This document shows, piece by piece, positions 25,221 to 29,020 of a stretch of DNA of 29,020 nt (positions within the stretch are counted from its first letter, which is position 1; each line of letters starts with the position of its first letter). The notes below the pieces were generated by a model. The model did no database searches. It was not told the origin of the DNA and saw only the letters and a list, made by a program, of their open reading frames with translations. The translations under genes and the position numbers were made by a program. Origin of the DNA: CAYRVF01 sp964427535 (lineage in GTDB: Bacteria; Chloroflexota; Ktedonobacteria; Ktedonobacterales; JADMIN01); the NCBI GenBank assembly GCA_964427535.1, contig CAYRVF010000072.1:1-29020 (forward strand), read 5' to 3'.

Positions 25221-26561
25221 AGCCAGTCGCCAAACGCTACCGTCGCGATCGCCGAGTCAACGGACGATTTCTCTCTCTCGAAGGTGCCCGCCACGGCACG
25301 GCACGGGACACTTGACATCGCGCTGGTGCGCATGGGTGTCACTGTCTCCGCCTCGGACTTATTGTTCGGCTACACCATCGGGTTGTACTTCGCCTTCTGG
25401 AACGCGATTGGCATCGCGCTCGCGTACTCCGCGATCATCGCGGTCATCTCCATCCTGATGGGCATTATCGGCCAGCGTGAGGGCACGTCGTTCGCGCTCT
25501 CGTCGCGCTTCGCCTTTGGCCGCGAGGGGAGCCGGCTGCCGTCGCTGGTAATGGCGCTCATCATCGCGGGCTTCTACGGCTACGTGCTCGGCATCACGGT
25601 CGATGTCTTCCCCGGCCACAGCGTCGTCTCGACCGCGCTCTACAGCGTCGGCCTGGGCGCCATCTATCTGATCATCTCCGGCCTCGGCTTCAATCGGGGC
25701 CTCAAGTGGGCCGGACGCATCGGCGTGCCTTTGATGATTGTGCTCGTCTTCATCGCCGATTTCGCGGCCATCTCTCATGCGGGCGGCTTCGGCGCGATCG
25801 TCCACGCGACTCCCAAGCTGGCCGGGAAGATCGCGGTGACGAGCATCATTGGCCTGGGCGTCTCGAAGTGGCTCGCGGGCGCGACCATCACCCCTGACCT
25901 GATGCGGTTCGGCAAGAACACCTCGGCGGTCGTCACGACCAGCCTCGCGGAGTTCCTGGTGGGCAACCTGGGCTTCAACTTCCTTGGGCTCGTGCTTGGG
26001 CTCGGCCTCGGCGCCTCCGATCTCGGCAAAGCGTTCGCCCTCATCGGCGTGACCTGGCTCGCGCTGATCGCCTTCTTCATTCAGAGCGTCACCGTCGAAA
26101 TGAATGAGCTCTATGCCGCCAGCCTCGCGGTGAGCAACGCGCTCGGGGTGAAGCGCCTTGTGACGAATCTCGTGATTGGCATCGTGGGCATCGCCATTGG
26201 CTACTACGGGGTTAGCCATGGCATCATCGCCAGCTTCCTGACGTTCATTGGCGACATCGGGTATGCGCTGCCGGTCATTCCGGGTATCATGATCGCGGAT
26301 TACTTCCTCGTGCGGCGGATGCGCTACCCGGAAGGCTTCGAGGGGCTGGTGGCCGTCAACTGGCGGGCCATCGTCGCCTTTGTGGTGACGCTGGCACTCA
26401 ACCTCTATCTGGGCCTCTACCAGAAGGATGTGCTCTGGCATTCGACGCCCATCATCGGCTTTGTCGTCTACCTGATCCTGTCGATTCCCGTGATGACACG
26501 AAACTGGCACTCTGACACGACCCCCGTGGCCGCACAGGCTGAACAGGAGGTTCACTCCTAA
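25218..26561 (+). CDS. NCS1 family (CodB-like) permease, second copy
   Basis: A 447-residue NCS1 transporter with about 12 membrane segments. It resembles cytosine permease CodB: an N-terminal ALVRMGVTVSASDLLFGYTI, the KWLAGATITPDLMRF segment at 217-231, and GDIGYALPVIPGIMIADYF near the end. It is only distantly similar to the first permease of the cluster, so it is not a recent gene duplication even though their leaders match. The ATG at 25218 is chosen because the shared leader and AGGTG end there; an in-frame ATG at 25176 lies inside the leader. It probably imports a nucleobase-like substrate. An IS630 element lies 16 bp after its stop. Confidence 0.92.
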   Translation: MSQSPNATVAIAESTDDFSLSKVPATARHGTLDIALVRMGVTVSASDLLFGYTIGLYFAFWNAIGIALAYSAIIAVISILMGIIGQREGTSFALSSRFAFGREGSRLPSLVMALIIAGFYGYVLGITVDVFPGHSVVSTALYSVGLGAIYLIISGLGFNRGLKWAGRIGVPLMIVLVFIADFAAISHAGGFGAIVHATPKLAGKIAVTSIIGLGVSKWLAGATITPDLMRFGKNTSAVVTTSLAEFLVGNLGFNFLGLVLGLGLGASDLGKAFALIGVTWLALIAFFIQSVTVEMNELYAASLAVSNALGVKRLVTNLVIGIVGIAIGYYGVSHGIIASFLTFIGDIGYALPVIPGIMIADYFLVRRMRYPEGFEGLVAVNWRAIVAFVVTLALNLYLGLYQKDVLWHSTPIIGFVVYLILSIPVMTRNWHSDTTPVAAQAEQEVHS

Positions 26562-26577
26562 ACGTTGTCACACCCTA

Positions 26578-27696
26578 CGTGCGTCGTTCCTCAAGTCTGG
26601 CGTAGCATGTGCGACCCGCTTCTGGGAGGAGGTCCTGGAGATGGCGCTACGGCTACGCCCTTTCACCGCTGAGGAACAGACGAAGATCGAGCAACTGGCC
26701 CGTGCTCAGAGCGCCCCGGTGCGCTTGGTGCGCCGAGCCCGCATCATCCAGCTCGCGGCGCAGGACCTGTCGGTGCCAGCGATCGCCCAGCACTTGGGCA
26801 TCAGTGAGAAGGCGGTGCGGCACTGGCTGACGCGCGTCGCGGCAGCGGGCATAGCGGGCCTTGAGGACGCGCCATGCTCCGGGCAACCGTCTACCTACCG
26901 TCCGGATGTGACCAACCAGATGACCGCCAAAGCCCGCAGCCTGCCACCCCAGCCAGAGGAGGGGGAGGTGCCCCCGACCTGCCACTTGACGTTGGATCGC
27001 TTACAGGCCGAGCTGGCCAAGGAGGGGATACCGATCAAGCGCAGTCAGATCCGGCGCCTTCTCAAGGCCGAGCATCTCACATGGCAGAAGCCGCGGACCT
27101 GATTGGAGAGCACCGACCCCGACTTCGCGGAAAAAAGGGCGTATCGTCCAACTCTACACCGCCCCGCCGCCGGGCGGCACGGTGATCTGCCTTGACGAGC
27201 TCTGCCCCATCCTGGCGCGGCGCTCTCCCGGCCCCAGTGGGAGCGACGATGCCCACCGTCCCCACTTCCGGCCAGACGACACCCGCCACGGCTATCGCTG
27301 GGCCTACAGCGCCCTCGCCCACCGCAGCGGACACGTCTACCTGCACACATTCGCCACACGCGACACCACTTCCTGGCTCCAGTACCTCGATGGAGTGGAG
27401 GTCTTCACACCACCCGGTGACGCCTACTTGATCGTGGATGCCTTGCCCTTGCATTGGAGCGTCGACACCATGCTGTGGAACTGGGGCCATCTTCGGCTCC
27501 ACTTCATCCCACTCCCCGAGCGGGCCGCCTGGCTCAACCTCATCGAAGGCTTCTGGAAGCTCCTCGGCCAGCGGGCACTCGCCGGTCGCGCCTGCACCAG
27601 CACGCAGGAGGTGGACAGCGCCCCACGCCTTTCCTCGGGGGCGACCGCCTCAGCCCAGGCGTCAATATGTCTACCGCATTTGAGGAACGACGCACT
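26578..27696 (+). mobile_element. IS630-family insertion sequence, complete ends, defective
   Basis: A 1119-bp element bounded by 16-bp perfect terminal inverted repeats, GTGCGTCGTTCCTCAA (26579-26594) and its complement (27680-27695), with one unmatched outermost base. TA dinucleotides flank both ends (26576-26577 and 27697-27698), the target duplication typical of IS630/Tc1-mariner elements. The left end is 14 bp after the second permease's stop, so no cluster gene is broken. The enclosed transposase is not intact, so movement would need a helper copy. Confidence 0.9.
26641..27683 (+). pseudogene. IS630-family transposase, broken by stop, frameshift and deletion
   Basis: GGAGGAGG precedes the ATG. 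The first 153 codons encode the HTH domain (VPAIAQHLGISEKAVRHWL) and linker, ending at TGA (27100-27102) where relatives have Trp (PRTW). Homology goes on in frame (STDPDFAEK) to a run of six A (27121-27131 area), after which the frame shifts by +1 (KKGRIVQLYTAPPPGG). The DDE catalytic residues survive in the shifted frame: Asp in ICLDEL, Asp in YLIVDALPLHW, Glu in WLNLIEGFW. Near 27620 a deletion shifts frame again, leaving the C terminus PHAFPRGRPPQPRRQYVYRI. It has three independent lesions, so it is dead. Confidence 0.88.
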
Positions 27697-27787
27697 TAGA
27701 GATTGGACTGCTCGGCGCTCCCCTCATAGCATCCTGGCAACGTGTACGCACGTCAGCCGGGTCACTCCTCTGAAACGCTCTTCTTTC

Positions 27788-27841
27788 ATGAAACCCAAAA
27801 ACAGTTGCTCATGCATGAAACCCAAAAACAGTTGCTCATGC
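27788..27841 (+). repeat. 27-bp perfect tandem repeat, two copies
   Basis: A unit starting ATGAAACCCAAAAACAGTTG and ending CTCATGC occurs at 27788-27814 and again at 27815-27841 without a mismatch. It is AT-richer than the surroundings. Read from 27788 it encodes MKPKNSCSC twice, then SS and a stop at 27848-27850, with no ribosome-binding site visible. It lies just upstream of the MerR-type operator. Confidence 0.9.
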
Positions 27842-27846
27842 TCCTC

Positions 27847-27878
27847 TTGACTTTGACGTAACGTCAAAGTTGCATCCT
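27847..27878 (+). promoter_or_regulatory. MerR-type operator within a long-spacer promoter
   Basis: The perfect palindrome ACTTTGACGT-A-ACGTCAAAGT fills 27850-27870. It starts inside a -35 box TTGACT (27847-27852), and a weak -10 (CATCCT, 27873-27878) follows after 20 bp. An overlong 19-20-bp spacer filled by a dyad is the hallmark of MerR-family activated promoters, and the TTGACGTNACGTCAA core resembles known MerR-family sites. It should drive the carbonic-anhydrase-like gene 95 bp downstream. Confidence 0.65.
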
Positions 27879-27964
27879 CTGCTTGTGAGTTGCCGCATTC
27901 TGGTGAACAGTGGCTTATCCGGCAACCACGCCAACCGACCTGTATAACGACAAGGAGTCCTGCC

Positions 27965-28522
27965 ATGAGTACGATGGATATGCTCTTACAACGGAACCAC
28001 GAGTTCGCCGCGCGCCGCTTCGTCGCCGGCCTGCCGATGCGCCCGTCCCTGCGAACGACGATTGTCAGCTGCGCCGACCCACGCGTTGATCCGGTTCATA
28101 TCCTCGGCCTGGAGCCAGGTGAAGCGGTCGTGCTGCGCAACGTTGGCGGGCGAGTGACGCCGGGAACGCTGCAACTGCTGAGCATGCTCCTCCAGGTTCT
28201 CACCGGCTTAGGCGCACCAGCGGACAACAACACCAGTGCTCCTTTTCACCTGATCGTCCTGCACCATACCGACTGTGGCATCACACGGCTGGCCAGCAAT
28301 GCGCAACTGATGGCCGAGTATTTCGACGTCCCGCCCGCAGAGCTTCCGGCCAAGGCCATCGAGGATCCGCGCGCCGCTGTGGCCAGCGATATAGCGACGC
28401 TGCGAGCCATTCCTGACGTACCGTCAGCTCTCCTCGTCTCCGGTCTGGTCTATGACACCGAGACGGGCCTGATCGATGTTGTCGTTCCGCTTGCGCCCAT
28501 CCGCCCAGAACAGAACGAGTAA
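27965..28522 (+). CDS. Beta-carbonic anhydrase-like protein
   Basis: A 185-residue protein of the beta-carbonic anhydrase family, which interconverts CO2 and bicarbonate with zinc. Zinc ligands are Cys36 (SCADPRVDP), His101 and Cys104 (HHTDCG); the Asp38/Arg40 dyad is present. It is at the short end of the family length. The ATG at 27965 has AAGGAG about 7 nt upstream; a longer in-frame start at 27890 has none. It is followed by an alpha/beta hydrolase gene after 11 nt and preceded by a MerR-type promoter. Some members of this group lack measurable anhydrase activity, so function is moderately certain. Confidence 0.88.
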   Translation: MSTMDMLLQRNHEFAARRFVAGLPMRPSLRTTIVSCADPRVDPVHILGLEPGEAVVLRNVGGRVTPGTLQLLSMLLQVLTGLGAPADNNTSAPFHLIVLHHTDCGITRLASNAQLMAEYFDVPPAELPAKAIEDPRAAVASDIATLRAIPDVPSALLVSGLVYDTETGLIDVVVPLAPIRPEQNE

Positions 28523-28533
28523 TGAGGTTCAAC

Positions 28534-29020
28534 ATGAACACTGCAATTGCCGACAAACACATGCTTATTCCTGCCGCCGAGTGGTTCGGCAGGGGGCAGC
28601 GCGTCCCCTACGATCCGATCCACCATCGCATACTCACGACATCCGATGACCTGAGCACACCCCACCTGATGGTGTTCGAGCGCGTCGTGGGGACTGGTGG
28701 CGCACCGGATGCCGCAGGCCGCTGGATCACTATGCTTCCCGGCTATCCCGATGGCTCCTACGGCTACGCCAAAGTCGACGCCGTGCTTGGAGACGAACTA
28801 GTCCCACGCCTCTATCTCGAATACGTCGGCCAGGGCGACTCGGATAAGCCTCGGGAGTACGCCTACTCGACCGTCGAGCGCGCCGATCTGGTGGAAGCCC
28901 AGTGGCAGGCGCATGGTGTGCGCCGTACCTTCGCGGTGACCTTCGACTACTCCTCGCTCGTCCTGCTCGAACTGCTCGCGCGCCAGCAAGAACGCCTCGA
29001 ACGTGGTGAGCCGCTCGCCA
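28534..29020 (+). CDS. Alpha/beta-hydrolase fold protein (partial, runs off the window)
   Basis: The first 162 residues are seen; no stop occurs before the window ends. The oxyanion region MLPGYPDGSYGYAKV (68-81), the segment YVGQGDSDKPREYAYS (97-112) and ADLVEAQWQAHGVRRT follow haloalkane dehalogenase/epoxide hydrolase-like enzymes. The nucleophile elbow, normally GHDWGG, reads TFDYSS, so Asp138 is the likely nucleophile. GAGG lies 6 nt upstream of the ATG. It forms an operon with the carbonic-anhydrase-like gene under the MerR-type promoter. The substrate is unknown. Confidence 0.78.
   Translation, partial: MNTAIADKHMLIPAAEWFGRGQRVPYDPIHHRILTTSDDLSTPHLMVFERVVGTGGAPDAAGRWITMLPGYPDGSYGYAKVDAVLGDELVPRLYLEYVGQGDSDKPREYAYSTVERADLVEAQWQAHGVRRTFAVTFDYSSLVLLELLARQQERLERGEPLA

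Noticed and set aside
25359..26555. - strand open frame of 398 codons antisense to the second NCS1 permease
   Set aside because: The His/Asp/Arg-rich translation is typical of antisense of a membrane protein.
27788..27841. CRISPR-like repeat
   Set aside because: The two copies are directly adjacent with no spacer and no cas genes nearby.
27724..27966. - strand 80-codon frame containing the 27-bp repeat (EQLFLGFMH twice)
   Set aside because: No ribosome-binding site or homology; it overlaps the MerR-type promoter and carbonic-anhydrase start and simply reflects the tandem repeat.

Overview
The window is high-GC DNA with strong Shine-Dalgarno sequences, ATG/GTG starts and tightly packed operons. 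Three luciferase-like (LLM, F420-type) oxidoreductases, a PucR-type regulator, a LivKHMGF transporter and an IS630 element fit a Chloroflexota or actinobacterial-type soil/heterotroph genome. Phylum is inferred from gene content only. Two runs of N (10 at 6382-6391 and 100 at 15429-15528) show a scaffolded draft assembly, so linkage across the second run is not certain.

Left part (1-15142), acid and CoA-thioester catabolism plus uptake. On the + strand lie a MaoC-type hydratase, an MmgE/PrpD-family protein and a class III (CaiB/BaiF) CoA-transferase. They are followed, after a structured 314-bp leader, by an LctP-type lactate/hydroxy-acid permease that ends at a good intrinsic terminator. On the - strand lie an MFS exporter (interrupted by the 10-N run), a complete branched-chain amino-acid-type ABC operon (livK-livH-livM-livG-livF) and a two-subunit class I fumarase/tartrate dehydratase. 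An M20 amidohydrolase runs on the + strand. Together they look like uptake and activation of C4-C5 di/hydroxy-acids as CoA thioesters.

Middle (15143-15876) is a scaffold junction: the start of a HAD-superfamily phosphatase (DLDGT motif, with an in-frame stop) runs into the 100-N gap, followed by about 350 bp without a recognisable gene.

Right part (15877-26561) is the most interesting segment. A divergent control region (18091-18417) with a perfect 7-3-7 inverted repeat separates a - strand pair (LLM oxidoreductase, then a PucR-type regulator) from a seven-gene + strand run. That run holds a threonine-synthase-like PLP enzyme with a zinc ribbon, two overlapping LLM oxidoreductases, an M24 pita-bread hydrolase lacking the usual second-shell His, an NCS1 permease, a RutB-like isochorismatase-family amidohydrolase and a second NCS1 permease. 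The two permease genes share nearly identical leaders. The combination of flavin/F420 oxidoreductases, a RutB-like hydrolase, two nucleobase-type permeases and a PucR regulator suggests an uncharacterised nitrogen-heterocycle or ureido-compound catabolic pathway.

Right end (26562-29020): an IS630 element with intact terminal repeats and TA duplication but a multiply broken transposase; a 27-bp tandem repeat; a near-ideal MerR-type operator/promoter; a beta-carbonic-anhydrase-like gene; and an alpha/beta hydrolase gene that runs off the window.
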